A stretch of 64,000 nt of DNA, taken from NCBI GenBank assembly GCA_964036665.1, contig OZ038531.1:3038001-3102000 (forward strand), read 5' to 3'. This DNA is from Gordius sp. MW1 (Eukaryota; Nematomorpha; Gordioida; Gordea; Gordiidae). The notes under the pieces are model-generated. The model made no database searches. It saw only the letters and a list, made by a program, of their open reading frames with translations, and was not told where the DNA came from. Shown here piece by piece: positions 1 through 12,178 of this stretch. A program made the translations under genes and the position numbers. Each line of letters begins with the position of its first letter. Position 1 is the first letter of the stretch.

Positions 1-1151
1 GAAATAGTATGATGTATGGTTAGACGTCCGTATGAGTATCGGTGCCCACTGTCGACCCTCAAGGTTTCGCTTAAAGGGTGGAGTAATGTAGTGTAGCTTC
101 ATTTGAATATACTTTAGCGCGGTCACAGATATTTGAATATACGCGTAGTCATTTGAATACACTTAGTTTACACCGTACTTTATCTCTTATTTGATTACTA
201 CTTTTATATATGTCCTTCGCTATGTGTATATAAAGCCTTATCCACCTAGTAAAAAGTCTTTGTCTTTTGACTTAGTCTCTTGGTTTAAAATCGAAGTTAG
301 TGTTATACGGGAGCCTAGAATACGGGAATTTAGGCTATATACCGGCCGGCCACTTCGTTACACACTCCTAAATGGAGTTGTTTTTATCTCCTTTAAAAAT
401 ATTAACACACCTCAATCTATTAATTAATTTTAAATTTAATATAACAAAATAATTATTATTTACCAAAAAAATTATTGGGTAACCAACATAAGAGTGGGTT
501 AATCAAATTTGGCCTTATAGAATGTGATTAGAAAAGAAACTATGCCATACTGATGAGCTCTAATAAGAGCGAAAAGGTTATATGTCTGTTATCATTTTCG
601 AGTCACATGCTAAAAAAGATAGGGACATTATATATATAGACAAATTCGTTTCTAATTAAAATTGCCTCTAGATGGCGCTAATTAGAGTAAACTTTTAAGT
701 TAATTGCGGCACTCCTAAATGGGTTTATATTATCTCCTTCAAAAACTGAAAGAATGTTGATGTACAGGCAACAACTGAGTATCGAAATTAAGAAGGAAAA
801 AGATTGAGAGATGTTTTGAAGGGACACTTATTTTAATTATGTTTTTATCACCAACTTATGTATTTATTGTATATGGCACAATGTTTATTATGATTTATTA
901 TGCCATGAATTAATATACTAGAAAATCGGAATAAATATAACTTAAATTCAATTGATTGTTTGGTTAATTCCAACAAAGCATCAAAACCTGACAATATAAA
1001 AACATGATTCAATATTTATCCACTTATAGAACTATGCTTTGATCATTGGATCACAATTAGATTAGATAATATTTTAGCTTTCAATAAAATATATAGTGAC
1101 CGAATATGTGGTAATAAGAATGGTTTGTATGTTTAAGCTTGTATATTATAC
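1..1151. other. AT-rich stretch, no gene seen
   Basis: No open frame here has recognisable protein features, splice context or a family match. The 78-codon frame at 191-427 has AT-driven composition and no motif. I see no RNA gene and no repeat with clear ends. Confidence 0.5.
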
Positions 1152-1324
1152 CATGGGCGTAGGCAGGATTCGAGTTAGAGAGGGGCAATTATGATTTAGG
1201 GAGGGGCAATATTACAATTTTTTGAAATTTTAACCCTAATTATAAGAAATTTTAAAGAATATATGGATCCAGAGGGGGGGGGGCAGCCGCCCCTCTCTGC
1301 CTTACCCCCTTGGCTACGCCCATG
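1152..1324 (+). mobile_element. hAT-like MITE, CATGGGCGTA family
   Basis: The element has terminal inverted repeats, starting CATGGGCGTAGGCAGG and ending CTTGGCTACGCCCATG. Inside it carries the purine-rich left part, the AT-rich middle and the GGGGGCAGCCGCCCC segment seen in the other copies (8920, 52325, 58617). It is 173 bp with no coding capacity. I see no target duplication around this copy. The hAT assignment comes from the 8-bp duplications flanking sister copies. Confidence 0.75.
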
Positions 1325-1955
1325 AGCCTTTATATAATTTTGGCTAAACACTAGGAAAAACCACTTTTTATGTGCAAATATAAGTTTGTTAGTTAAAATG
1401 AATATAATACAATAAGCTTATTTAATAGGTGGATGTATTTAAATTTAGCTTATCATCTAGCTACATTTTGATCATCTTGATCAAAGTTGTGCAATGCTAT
1501 TACTTTAAACTAATTTAATTCATCCATACATAATAAACTCTCAATATGCCAACTCACAATCCGAATCCAATCAGCAGGATTTAAATTCAACTTATCAAAC
1601 CTCGATGGAAATGAAATAGGCAAGTGAATAAAATACGGTGTAAATTGCTAAAATAAATAAAGCTTTACTTTTTGAAACACCTATAAGAGATTTTTAGTTA
1701 AATTGATAGAGAGTTTATACTATAAACTCTATCAATTTAATGGTTGAAAATGAGGGTAAAAGGGGGACCCCCCCCCCCGGTTAAGATAAAGGGTAAAAAG
1801 GGGGGGGGGGCAAACCAACGGAACAAAAAAGGGAGGGGGCAAAATTCTTAATTTATTATATATTTTTAATTTTTTTATCACCATTTTTCGATTGATACAT
1901 GATCGAAAAAATATTGATTAGCTTTTATGGATAAATTATTAAAATGAGTATATTT
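1325..1955. other. AT-rich spacer with G/C homopolymers
   Basis: No gene is seen. A short inverted repeat sits near 1706-1742 (TAAATTGATAGAGTTTATA and its complement). Long C and G homopolymers occur near 1768-1778 and 1799-1810. Confidence 0.4.
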
Positions 1956-2230
1956 ATAAATATTAAATAAATAAATTATAAAAACCAAAAGACCAAACCG
2001 AAAGGTTATTAATATAATTCACCTAAACGCTAAGGGTGTTTTTTTGTAAAAACGCCAAACGCTAAAGGTCGGCCTAAATAATTCACCCAAACACCCTTTG
2101 GGTGTTTTTTACAAAAGCGCTAAACGCCAAGGGCGAACCCAAAAAATTCACCCAACACTAAAAGGGTTTGGGGGGGGGGAACGCTAACCCTTGCAGGCGA
2201 CCAATCTTAAACCTCGGTTTTTTACAACAC
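1956..2230 (-). mobile_element. Truncated end of the foldback family
   Basis: This matches the outer end of the 18802-24235 foldback element. It has the AAAACCAAAAGACCAAACCGAAAGG stretch (in part), the repeated motif AAGGGTGAACC-CACCCAA in degenerate form, and the terminal segment that reads AACCCTTGCAGGCGACCAAT then TTTTTTACAACACTT. Only one arm end is present, and it is more diverged than the intact copy. It is probably a relic or solo end. Confidence 0.6.
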
Positions 2231-2701
2231 TTTTATACAGTTATAAAATAGATAGTAAATTATTATAGGAAAATTAAAAAGTTTATAAAATAACAGCAGA
2301 AGTTAAGTTATATATAAAAACTTAGACATAAAATGGAAAAACATATATAGCCTACAAAAATGTTTAGATGCATATAAATATATATCATAAAAATCAAATA
2401 ATTTTATGCGTTACGAAATAAATGATATGAAATTTTCAGTAAAAATATTAAAAAACACAAAAATTCCATAAAAGTATAAAAAACGACCATTAAAAAACTA
2501 AATTACTTAAAATATCGATGAGCTCGACTAATTATTTAAAACTTTAATTTTGTATTAAACATATTTTGTCAATATACTTTATAAATATAAAAATAACTCG
2601 TCTTTATGCAAATGCAAAATAAAAATCCTTCACAGAAGCATAAGTCCGCAGCCATCAAAAGCCCGTATAAGTTTCTAAAGCAATTAAAAAATTACAAGCT
2701 G

Positions 2702-3487
2702 GACCGGACAGGACAGGACAAAGGGACGGACAACCAAAAATAAGCCCTTACTATTCATAACTAAATGTTTATAGGGGAGATTTTAGGATATTCAACTTGC
2801 TTTAACAATTAGTAGAATAGCCTTATATTAGCATTTATATTTTAGTGAATTTTAACTGTCGAGTTAATAATTAGCTTAAAATTAGTCAAGATTTAATTGG
2901 CCTACCAAGGTAAAACGGGAACAAGGGATGAGACCAGGTGGCTTATTTATTATTCATATTACTTTTTTGAATATATTATAACTAGAAAGAATATAGCTAG
3001 TTTTACCTTTTACTAAACAATGTGTATTATATATGTAATATATATCTTCTAGACTATTATATGCTTTCAACTTGAGAAAACGAATTTAACAGTAAATTTT
3101 GATGGAAAAACACACTATAACTATCAAATTTTAAGGTATTAAATGTCAATTATAAATGAATAAATTTTTAATTCAAAATTTAAATAGAATCATGCTTTAT
3201 TTGCTCCACCACGTGTATTGCAAGCTTTTCCATGTAAATCAATAAAGCCACCTGGTCTCATCCCTTGTTCCCGTTTTACCTTGGTAGGCCAATTAAATCT
3301 AGACTAATTTTAAGCTAATTATTAACTCGACAGTTAAAATTCACTAAAATATAAATGCTAATATAAGGCTATTCTACTAATTGTTAAAGCAAGTTGAGTA
3401 TCCTAAAATCTCCCCTAGAAACATTTAGTTATGAATAGTAAGGGCTTATTTTTGGTTGTCCGTCCCTTTGTCCTGTCCTGTCCGGTC
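2702..3487. repeat. Long inverted repeat, about 250-bp arms
   Basis: The left arm (2702-2950) is nearly the exact reverse complement of the right arm (3237-3487); a 286-bp AT-rich spacer lies between. The arms start GACCGGACAGGACAGG and contain the segment GGCCTACCAAGGTAAAACGG. A diverged direct repeat of about 75 bp flanks the palindrome at about 2631-2700 and 3489-3560. This suggests insertion into, or rearrangement of, a pre-existing dispersed repeat. No open frame of note is inside. It looks like a foldback or MITE-type element, but I find no clear target duplication. Confidence 0.75.
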
Positions 3488-3575
3488 TTTTACAAAAGCA
3501 TACGTCCAGCAGCCATCAAAAACACGTATAAATTTCCACAGCAATTAATTAAAAATTAAAAGTTGGACAGGAGGG

Positions 3576-4677
3576 ACGGACAGGACGGAGAGCTCATAAA
3601 TTGCGTAGCAATTAATGACATAATAAATTTAAAACGGTCGATGCATTAACATAAAAAGCACAGGTTTTTTATTTCGGGAAAATTTTTGTTATATAATAAA
3701 TTATTTATGTTTTTGTATCTGTGTTACAACAGATCAAGGTGGACAAATGCTATAAGCTAAGGCTAAATATGTTACTCAGTTATTTCATAATAAAATACAA
3801 CTTTATAAAAAACTCTCAACTTTTCACTAAAACTGATTATTCCAAACAGCTTTAATTTATTTTTTCCAAATACAAACCTATAATCAATAATGTATATTTG
3901 TGGGTACAAAAAAACAATCAATTAACTCGTCCTTATTCTTTGCTAAGAAGAGTTAGTCAGCTTCTGATCTCCATAGCACATCTAGTCTAGATTAATTGAT
4001 TGCCTACGAAATGTCTTTTATTCTCTTGTGAATTTTATCATTAATCAATTAATAAGTGGGACAGTGGGAACTACATTGCAATTTTACCTTGCAAAATCTT
4101 GTAACTTTTTTTGACTAAAATTAGGCAGAAACTAAATGTTTTTATAATCACGAAAATAAATCAGCACTATTTATATAAAAATAGTGCTCGTTTCCCAAAA
4201 TTAATTAATGGAAAGTTATCAATAAAAACAGAAAATTTTAAATTTAATTAAAAAATCGCGTGTCTCTATTAGATTTGTTATGCATTATTTAGAAAGACTA
4301 ACTCGCCGTTTTCTAAAGGCAAGGAGCAGAGGATCCAAAAAATTGAAAGGCTAAGCGTGTCAATATATTATTTTTTATAAATATTCAATATATCCCAATT
4401 AAAACTTCAATGATATAATTTTTGTAAAATTGGCATAATACTAGTATTTTTTAAAATATATCATCGAAACAAAAAACGTTTTATCTAGTCTCAATAGAAT
4501 ATAGCCTGACCTATTAAAAATAATTCGAGGACAAATAATAAATAAATTTTACCTGTTAAACAAATTTAAAGGTTAAGTATTATAATATCAAATCAAAGGT
4601 CTCGTGAAACTTTTTTATTTAAAAGGAATTGTTGTTTAGATTATTCAATATATACTCGCGATAGAAAATCGATTTTT
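3576..4677. other. AT-rich stretch, no gene seen
   Basis: The start (about 3576-3625) carries a short remnant of the GGACGGACAGG ... AATTGC-TAGCAATT dispersed family. Beyond that I see nothing supportable. It would lie downstream of the minus-strand gene that starts at 6615. Confidence 0.4.
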
Positions 4678-4783
4678 TTAGAAGCTGGTGGTCATAAATA
4701 AAAAATTGATAATAAAAAATAAATTAAACAATTTGTAGGCAAAGCCTGCACTCTTCCCGCTACCTCCCATCCTAAAATCATCA
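4678..4783 (-). CDS. Candidate exon 2 of the 6615 gene
   Basis: A GC-richer island follows a good acceptor on the minus strand (pyrimidine run CCTTTTTTAG). The upstream exon ends two bases into a codon, and this exon's first base completes it, so the frame runs on without interruption. About 35 codons follow: a Gly/Ser segment (MGGSGKSAGFAYKL), then a hydrophobic tail (LFNLFFIINFLF) and a stop at 4678-4680. The joined product would be about 394 residues. This rests on phase and splice-site agreement only. The real transcript may skip it or splice out of it. Confidence 0.3.
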
Positions 4784-5536
4784 CTAAAAAAGGTCATTAA
4801 AGGAGGTATAAATAATATGTACAGACAGGTCTATTTTAGAAATAATTCATTGTTAAATTTTTATATCAAAAGTAATTTAATTTTGAAATTATTTAATTCT
4901 TTTTAAATTTTATTAATTTTTTTTATTAAATAGTAATAAGTTCATTTAACCGTTTTAGGAAGCTAAAATAAAATGCCATTTTTACACTACAATTAAAAGC
5001 TAGAAAGAAGATATATCAATTATTTAAATCAATTAAAATTAATATAAAATGAAAATTTGACTATCATCGCGTATATCCTACACAAATCATAATGGTTAAT
5101 GGTGTATTTGCAATTAAAAATTTTAAAAGGAAACTGATAAAAACGCGATTTAATATCCCAATAAAACCATCATTTACCTATCTTTAATCAACAAATAAAC
5201 AGGATGAGATTGAGTAAATTTACACCTCAGCAATTATTTAAGATGTCGATAATTAAGAAAAAGATTTGTATATGCATTAGAGATAAATTATATATCATAA
5301 TTTTTTATTCCTCTGAGATTATTAGATATATATGATACATTTTAACACTTATGTGACAAATGGCTTGATATTCTCAACATTTTATGTTAATATTTAAAAT
5401 AAATAATTATAATTTGTTAGATTTTGTAATTGCTTAATACATATTATGCTCAAAGCTTTGTTTTAAAGTTTATAATATTTTAAGCTTATTGATTTATTTA
5501 ATGAGCAATTATAAGCTAGATAGAAAAAAAATTTAC

Positions 5537-6615
5537 CCAGGTAGGGGTACTGACAAGGTGCATTTCAGTTTAAGTTTGGTCGATGGGGTACTAGGATCCA
5601 TGATTAAATTTTTTTCTGGAACCCCGGGAGCATTGGCAGATTTAACCTTTTTTTCATAACTTATTTTCAAGCTTAGATTAGAGCGTCGACCCAACGTGTT
5701 TTTTCTGCTGCGGGCAGTTATGGCTTGGACGCTGGAAGTGCGTTGCATATCGGACATCGAGTTTACTTTTGATGTGTACAAACTACTCTTACTTCCTGTC
5801 TCACAAACATTTTTGCTTAGGAAAATTGGATGCAATAATACTTGAATAATCCTTATCTCATCCGGTTGGAGCATGGACCAAGTTAATTTTCCATATTGAT
5901 CCTCTCTTTGATATAGTTGCATGCCCCATTCCCCATTAAAACGGCTAGTTGTATCATCGTCGGCTACAGAGTTGCGACTTAACAATGTTGTCATAGTGCT
6001 ATTGTGCGATTGATCGGGCATGTCTATTTTACTAGCTGCGTTAATGTCTTGATATTTGCGGCGAATTATATTGGCTCTATTGATTACCTTATCTTTCAAG
6101 GATGGGTGTCTGGTCTTTCTCAATCGACCCAACCCATGGCCCACCATTACTTCATTTCCCGCTGCCCCTAAATCACCCCAATGAATAGTTTTGGAACGAT
6201 TTATATTGACTTGCGGAACTAATTTTACAACCTCTTCTTTAGGCACTCCATCAACCATTATAGTATTAGATGATTTCTTCAGGATGGATGGTGAGGGATT
6301 TTGCCTTACTGCGTTGTTAGGTTCGGAACCCTTGTCTTTTTTGCTCCTGCGAAAAGAACGTAAAGACCGAGATAAAGATCGGCTCTTTAATGAATTCTCA
6401 TGAATTGCGTCTTCCTCGATGTATCTCGTTAAACTATGGCAATGAGCTAAATTACGTAGCAATGGTTGTTTATGGCCGAAATGTGTTTTGAAGAAAGGCA
6501 ATTTTTGAGCAGCTCCTTTATGACCTGAGCCAACTTCTTCGGGCGGATTGGATTCATCGATCAAATTGGCCGTATTTATGCAAAGAGCGGCAGAATTTTT
6601 TATTTTTTTGATCAT
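5537..6615 (-). CDS. First coding exon, unrecognised basic protein
   Basis: A 359-codon open frame starts at an ATG (6613-6615) and runs to a consensus donor, GG|GTAAAT, at 5537/5536. Reading through the donor gives an immediate stop, so the exon most likely ends there. The protein is hydrophilic. It has an Arg/Ser/Lys-rich stretch at about residues 78-95 (SLSRSLRSFRRSKKDKG), other basic patches, and a moderately conserved-looking segment at about 225-255 (GEWGMQLYQRE, LTWSMLQPDEIRII). It has no signal peptide or membrane segment. I do not recognise the family. Composition is clearly less AT-biased than the flanks, and a core promoter lies about 100 bp upstream, so it is probably a real gene. 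Confidence 0.65.
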
Positions 6616-6710
6616 TCAAACGATACTTTGCTTTGTCGATTAACGACTTGGCGATGGAATTGAAAATGAGGTGGATGGTTGTGAAAGGAGGGAGAAGAGG
6701 GGGGAAGAGC

Positions 6711-6742
6711 AAATGATTAATCGGTACTGCTTATATATATTA
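6711..6742 (-). promoter_or_regulatory. TATA + Inr core promoter
   Basis: On the minus strand TATATATAAG starts at about 6739. An initiator match, TCATTT (6716-6711), puts the transcription start at about 6714, 25-26 bp downstream of TATA. This would give a 5' UTR of about 99 nt before the ATG at 6615. The spacing is that expected of arthropod core promoters. The function is inferred. Confidence 0.5.
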
Positions 6743-8919
6743 ATGACTTTTAATAAATATTATCCTGACACAAACCATTAATTCCGAGGCTTAAAAATCA
6801 AGGATGTGCAACGCAACGCATTATAGGCCGCGATCTAGGTGGTGTGAGGTAGGTATCGCCTACTTGACTGAAAATCATCATCGCTTTTGTATTATAGATT
6901 TTTGCACAATTTTAGGGAGGGTGCGGGCCAGTGTCGGGGTGAGAATATAGTGAGTTGCTACCCACACAAAGGCACATCTAAATTAAAGGCCAAAGTAAGT
7001 TTGACAGGTAAAAATGGAAGAGAGTGGATAAAGTAAGAGACGGACAATGGTCGAGCAAACTTATTTGGTCAACCTTTCTACAACCTCCAACACAAAGAGG
7101 TCTAATTAGAGCGAAGTTTTTCGGACGTGTGGAGTTGGCTAGCGAGGACAAACCAAATATTAGTGAAAAGCTTCTAACGTCGGAATTTAACCCTTATAAT
7201 ATGACGTGAGTACACCTGCACCCACCTACATAATTGTGTTGGTGCCATCAGCTTTAAAATTTAGAAATCGATCTCCCCCATCAAATTTCCATTATATAAG
7301 GTGCTTTTAATGGATTTATATTGCCAAATAATTTTAACGGATTATTTTAATTTATCTGACATTTTCTTTGCGACTTCATCTATATTAATTGCTATGAAAC
7401 TTATGTGCTGACCCTCGCTAGTTAAATTGAATAATCAATAAACTATTTTAATTTTTTAACATTGAAACACGGACGAATATTTTTTTACAATTTGAACGTC
7501 AACTCGTGTTCGTTACAAATAAAATATAACATTTATCTCTATTATGCCGCGCTGCATGACAAATGTTGCAGGAGTTAACGACTGCCTAATTTATGACCAC
7601 GTACACTCTGGTATTTTAAGGCCAACTTAAAAGTTTTTTTTGCATATTTTCGACAATTGCTAGACTTTATCAAGTTATTTATTGCTAGTTTAGTGTATGA
7701 ATTTTGAAACTGTTTTAATTTAGTCTATGGTTTTAATAATTGAAATGTATCCATTGGTTTTTTTATCATATGAATATTATAATAATACGGGATTGTTATG
7801 AACTGCTATCAAAACGCCCATTTTAAGAATCTCTGGAGAGAAAGAGTAAGAGCCAAAAGGGGAAGGAGAAGGAATAGTTGAGCTTTAGATGAATAAAAAC
7901 TAAAAAAACCGATTTAAGAAATTTTAGAATAGAGGGTTATGCGTTATTATTAAATTTACAGTCATTATAATGAGATAGAAAAGAAGTAAGTGAAGGATAA
8001 AGTTGACAAATTAGTTAATAGGACTCAGTCCCATCTTTACCCTTAGTTGAACCAATTAAAAGTTAATGGTGGATTCGTGTATCCCGGGTGGAAGTAGACT
8101 TGTAAAAGGATTAAAGTTAAGAGCATGTCAAATTGGTCGGAGAAGAGTGCTGTGGTGATATTTTTTTAATTATTCACATACATTGTATTGTGTCATAAAT
8201 TAATTTTATTGATATGAAAACGATTAAAATCAATTAAATGGTGCAATAAATCATCATTATAAATAAGTAAAGTATACTTTGAGGGTAGTGCAAAAGTGTA
8301 ATGTAATGTTACATTGACAGCAGGTTTTATTTTTTAGCCCAAGTCTGCTAGTCTAGCAGCATTGCATTTGTTTATGAGGTTTATGTGAGGAATAAGTATT
8401 AGCTAGGGTATGAAATCCTATGTTCATTTCATTATTAATTCATTGATCGAGGGCTTTATTAATTCATCAAGGTCACCAAACGAAACCCTATCTATGTGTA
8501 ATATGTGCATTCATATTAATAAACCTCAGACATACCATTACATTATTAATCAAGCTTAGCAGCAGGAGTAGTTTTAATTTAAGTATAAAATTGAGTTACG
8601 GGTTAATCCTTATTCTTAGGATTATCTTGGCACAGCATATAAATCATTGGGGTTTTAGTCGTGATTATGCGTGTAAATTTTAAGACAGTTTTATGGATAC
8701 AATATATTCTCAAATTAAAGTATATCCACTATTTTTCCGTTGTATATAGCACTAAACTTGGCAATGCTTATTACGTATGTATATCTATATTTATTTAGCG
8801 TTAACTTTATATGAATTCGGCATTGGTCACTATCATAGATTTATAAATATTTTTAAAGAATAGGACAATCTATGTAACAGATCGAATCAGTAAACAAATG
8901 ACATAATAAGTCCAATATT
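6743..8919. other. Upstream intergenic DNA
   Basis: This is AT-rich sequence upstream of the 6615 gene. A less AT-biased part lies at about 6830-7210 and contains a 61-codon frame (7024-7209) with no recognisable feature. It could include proximal regulatory DNA, but I see no specific site. No repeat with clear ends is visible. Confidence 0.35.
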
Positions 8920-9072
8920 CATGGGCACAGCCAGGGGGTGGCAGGGAAGGACGGCTGCACCTCACCTCTCTAAATCCAAAAATTCAAATTTAATATAATT
9001 ATGACTAATCATTCTGCCCCTCCCTAAATCATTACAGCCCCCCCCCCTGAATCCATCCTGGCTACGCCCATG
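8920..9072 (-). mobile_element. hAT-like MITE with 8-bp TSD
   Basis: Termini are CATGGGCACAGCCAGG and CCTGGCTACGCCCATG. The internal order is reversed relative to the copy at 1152. It is flanked by CCAATATT (8912-8919) and CCAATTTT (9073-9080), an 8-bp target duplication with one mismatch, as expected of hAT. It is 153 bp and non-coding. Confidence 0.85.
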
Positions 9073-10491
9073 CCAATTTTGAAGAACAATAACTAAGTTG
9101 ATAGTACTTCTATAATAAACAAAACTTATTAATGTATATTGCTGATTAAGTTATTTGAATGTTTGCGATAAAGAAATTCATTTAAACTGAACAAAACGAT
9201 ATAGAACATATTTAAATATAATTTAAAATAAAAAGATTAAAGTTTTCAAAAAAATTCAATGCATTTTATCTATTGCAACCTCCTAATGTATGTTATAAAA
9301 GACTTTAAACTAATTTGAATAGATAGCAATAAGCTTCATTTCATTAAATGTTATGGTGATACAAAAATAATAAAATGTGGTTAAAATGAGTTTTAAAATA
9401 TACCTATCTAAGAAACTCGTTATACTAAAAAATTTCGCTTCAAATTGAAAATATGTAATTAATCTTATCTGGCTAACACAACTAACGTCGTCTTTTTCCT
9501 CCCAAATTTAATATAAAAAACTCGTTAGAATTGATCTAAATTAATAAATGTACTTATTAATTACAAAAAACTAATTCCTCGAGGGGGAATGGCTCGCGCT
9601 AGTTCCTTTAGCCAGGACGCCGCCAATATAAGAATCTCTTTGATTAACATTGATACATACTTTATTTTATTAAAATAAATTATCAAAAAAAATTATTGAT
9701 TATTTCTTAGTTAGACTCATTTTTTAAGTTATAACAATAGATAACCATATTTAGGGTGTAATCAATCGTAAATTCTGAATCCCTATTTTCAAAATTACTT
9801 AAATAACATTTACCTTTTATGTCACTATTTTAACATTTTTTAGCAGTTGTACACTACACAAACTAGAGGCCAGCAAAGTTACTTTTTTCAATCCGATCCC
9901 TACCCGACTGGACCTTAAATAGTTTTAAAATTTCTAAGGAAGCACGTAACCGACCTAACCCGGAAATAAAATAAATTGCGGTTTGTTATGTTTAGCCGTT
10001 CAATGAATAGATGTATCAGCTTCAGCAATTTAAATGATGCCACAAATTTCGAAAACCATGTTTTATAATTATAAATAAATATCGTTGAATCTATAAATTA
10101 GGATTTCATTTGTTTTTCTCTTGTTTTCTAAGTTTTTTTTGACTTAAACTTGTTTGTATTTAAAATGGATTTAACAATACTTATCATGCATGTACAATCA
10201 CTACATTTTGTAGATAAAAAACATTATATTAGTATATTACTTGGTTATTTCCTTTGCTAAGTAAAAGTTGAATTAAGAGAAACAAATATGAAATGTAATC
10301 GGAAATTGGGGTTCAACAAAAGAAATTCAGTGAAATTGACCTAATAATTGATTAATATAAAATAATTCAAACGTTTTATTACATATTGATTAGAAGCTTT
10401 TAAAAGATATTTTGTTTCAGCTTGTATTTTAATTAAAAATTTTATCCCTAATTGAATGAAGAGCTTAATAGAGCAATTAATCATTCTTACA
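9073..10491. other. AT-rich stretch, no gene seen
   Basis: No coding frame, RNA gene or bounded repeat can be supported. A GC-containing remnant (AATCCGATCC ... CGACCTAACCCGG, about 9889-9965) resembles pieces near 27800-27910 and may be a diverged repeat. Confidence 0.35.
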
Positions 10492-11029
10492 TAAAAACTC
10501 GGGCCTTCGGCCCTCGTGGGAAGGGGGAGAAGGGAAGGGAAGAGGGGAAGGGAAGGGAAGGGAAGGGAAGGGAAGAGGGGAAGGGAAGGGGGGACGACTC
10601 ATCTGTACTTCGTATAAATGTATCATATTTGCTATGCAATTTATGGGCGAGAAAGGTGGGAAGGGGCGAGAATGCCTATAGGGGGGTATTACATGCCTAA
10701 TGATTAATTAATTATTTATACAAATTTTCCATTATAGGCAAAATGTAATATAGGCAAAATGTAATATAGGCAAGGGTTAGGGTTAGATTTAGTGTTTGCT
10801 TCTAGTTGCGTATTACATTAGTTTTTATGGCCTTTAGTGATTATGGGTCTAACAAACTTTATATTATAAAACAACACAATGTTAATTTGCAGAATTGTTG
10901 GGAGAAATTTTTTGTTGAATTTGAACAATTTTTAATTAAAAAAATCAAAAATTTGGCCAATGGTCACTTTTTCTCTATTGGTCAGTACCAACAGATACTC
11001 TATAAGTCAATGATAGCCAAAAAAAACGG

Positions 11030-11900
11030 AAAAAAAAATTTTGATGCTCACTTTGGCCAATGGTCATTTTTTTCCATTGGTCAGCAGCCAGCACACGGTA
11101 AAAGTGGATATAAATTCATAAGAGTAAAAAAAACGAAAAAAAAATTTTCGAATCACATTTTGGCCAATGGTCATTTTTTCCATTGGTCAGCAGCCAGGAC
11201 ACGGTAAAAGTGGATATAAATTCATAATAGTCAAAAAAAAAACGAAAAAAAAGTTTTCGAATCACATTTTGGCCAATGGTCATTTTATTCCATTGGTCAG
11301 CAGCCAGCGGACGGCCAAAAAGTCATAATAGCAATGGTAGTAACAGGAACAATCATAATAGTCAAAAAAAAACGAAAAAAATAATTTCGATTCACATTTT
11401 GGCCAATGGTCATTTTTTCCATCGGTCAGGAGCCAGCGGACGGCCAAAAAGTCATAATAGCAATGGTAGTAACAGGAACAATCATAATAGTCAAAAAAAA
11501 ACGAAAAAAATAATTTCGATTCACATTTTGGCCAATGGTCATTTTTTTCATTGGTCAGCAGCCAACGGACGGCCATAAAGTCTTATTATCAATGATAGTA
11601 ACAAGAACAATCAGAAGAGTCAAAAAAACTCCGGGATTCTAACCCAAAAACTAGTTAAATTGCATAGCAATTAGAAGTAAACAACTTTTATTTATGTTTA
11701 TTATATAACATTGGTCAGCAGCCAGCGGACGGCCAAAAAGTCATAATAGCAATGGTAGAAACAGGAACAATCATAATAATCAAAAAAAACGAAAAAAATA
11801 ATTTCGATTCACATTTTGGCCAATGGTCATTTTTTTCATTGGTCAGCAGCCAGCGGACGGCCAAAAATTCTTATTATCAATGATAGTAACAAGAACAATC
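11030..11900. repeat. Tandem repeat, about 120-bp units
   Basis: Units each contain TTGGCCAATGGTCATTTTTT, CATTGGTCAGCAGCCAGCGG, GGCCAAAAAGTCATAATAGC and an A-rich spacer with ACGAAAAAAA. About six units are visible, and two adjacent ones are nearly identical (about 11270-11395 and 11395-11515). TTGGCCAATGG ... CCATTGGTCA makes each unit partly self-complementary. Diverged equivalents occur at 34930-35400 and 36540-37310. Confidence 0.8.
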
Positions 11901-12178
11901 ATAAGAGTCAAAAAAACTCCGGGATTCTAACCCCAAAATTAGTTAAATTGCATAGCAATTAAAAGTAAACAACTTTTATTTACGTTTATTATATAACTAG
12001 TTTAATTGCATAGCATTAAAAGTAAACAACTTTTATCTATGTTTATTATATAACAAAAACTAGTTAAATTGCATAGCAATTAAAAGTAAACAACTTTTAT
12101 TTATGTTTATTATATAACTAGTTAAATTGCATAGCAATTAAAAGTAAACAACTTTTATTTATGTTTATTATATAATAG
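11650..12178. repeat. Tandem repeat, about 59-bp units
   Basis: A unit built on TAGTTAAATTGCATAGCAAT and AAGTAAACAACTTTTATTTA followed by TGTTTATTATATAAC recurs at about 11651, 11939, 11997, 12058 and 12117. A segment of the 120-bp array interrupts it. The near-identity of the last three units suggests recent expansion. Confidence 0.75.

Noticed and set aside
191-427. 78-codon frame at the window start
   Set aside because: No motif, and composition matches the flanks; probably chance.
10452-10700. 82-codon Gly/Lys/Arg/Glu-rich frame
   Set aside because: It is produced by the (GGGAA)n purine tract at the end of the composite repeat.
10806-11578. Open frames of 98-133 codons in the 120-bp tandem units (also 36424-36856)
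   Set aside because: They run on both strands and follow the repeat unit; no independent coding signal.
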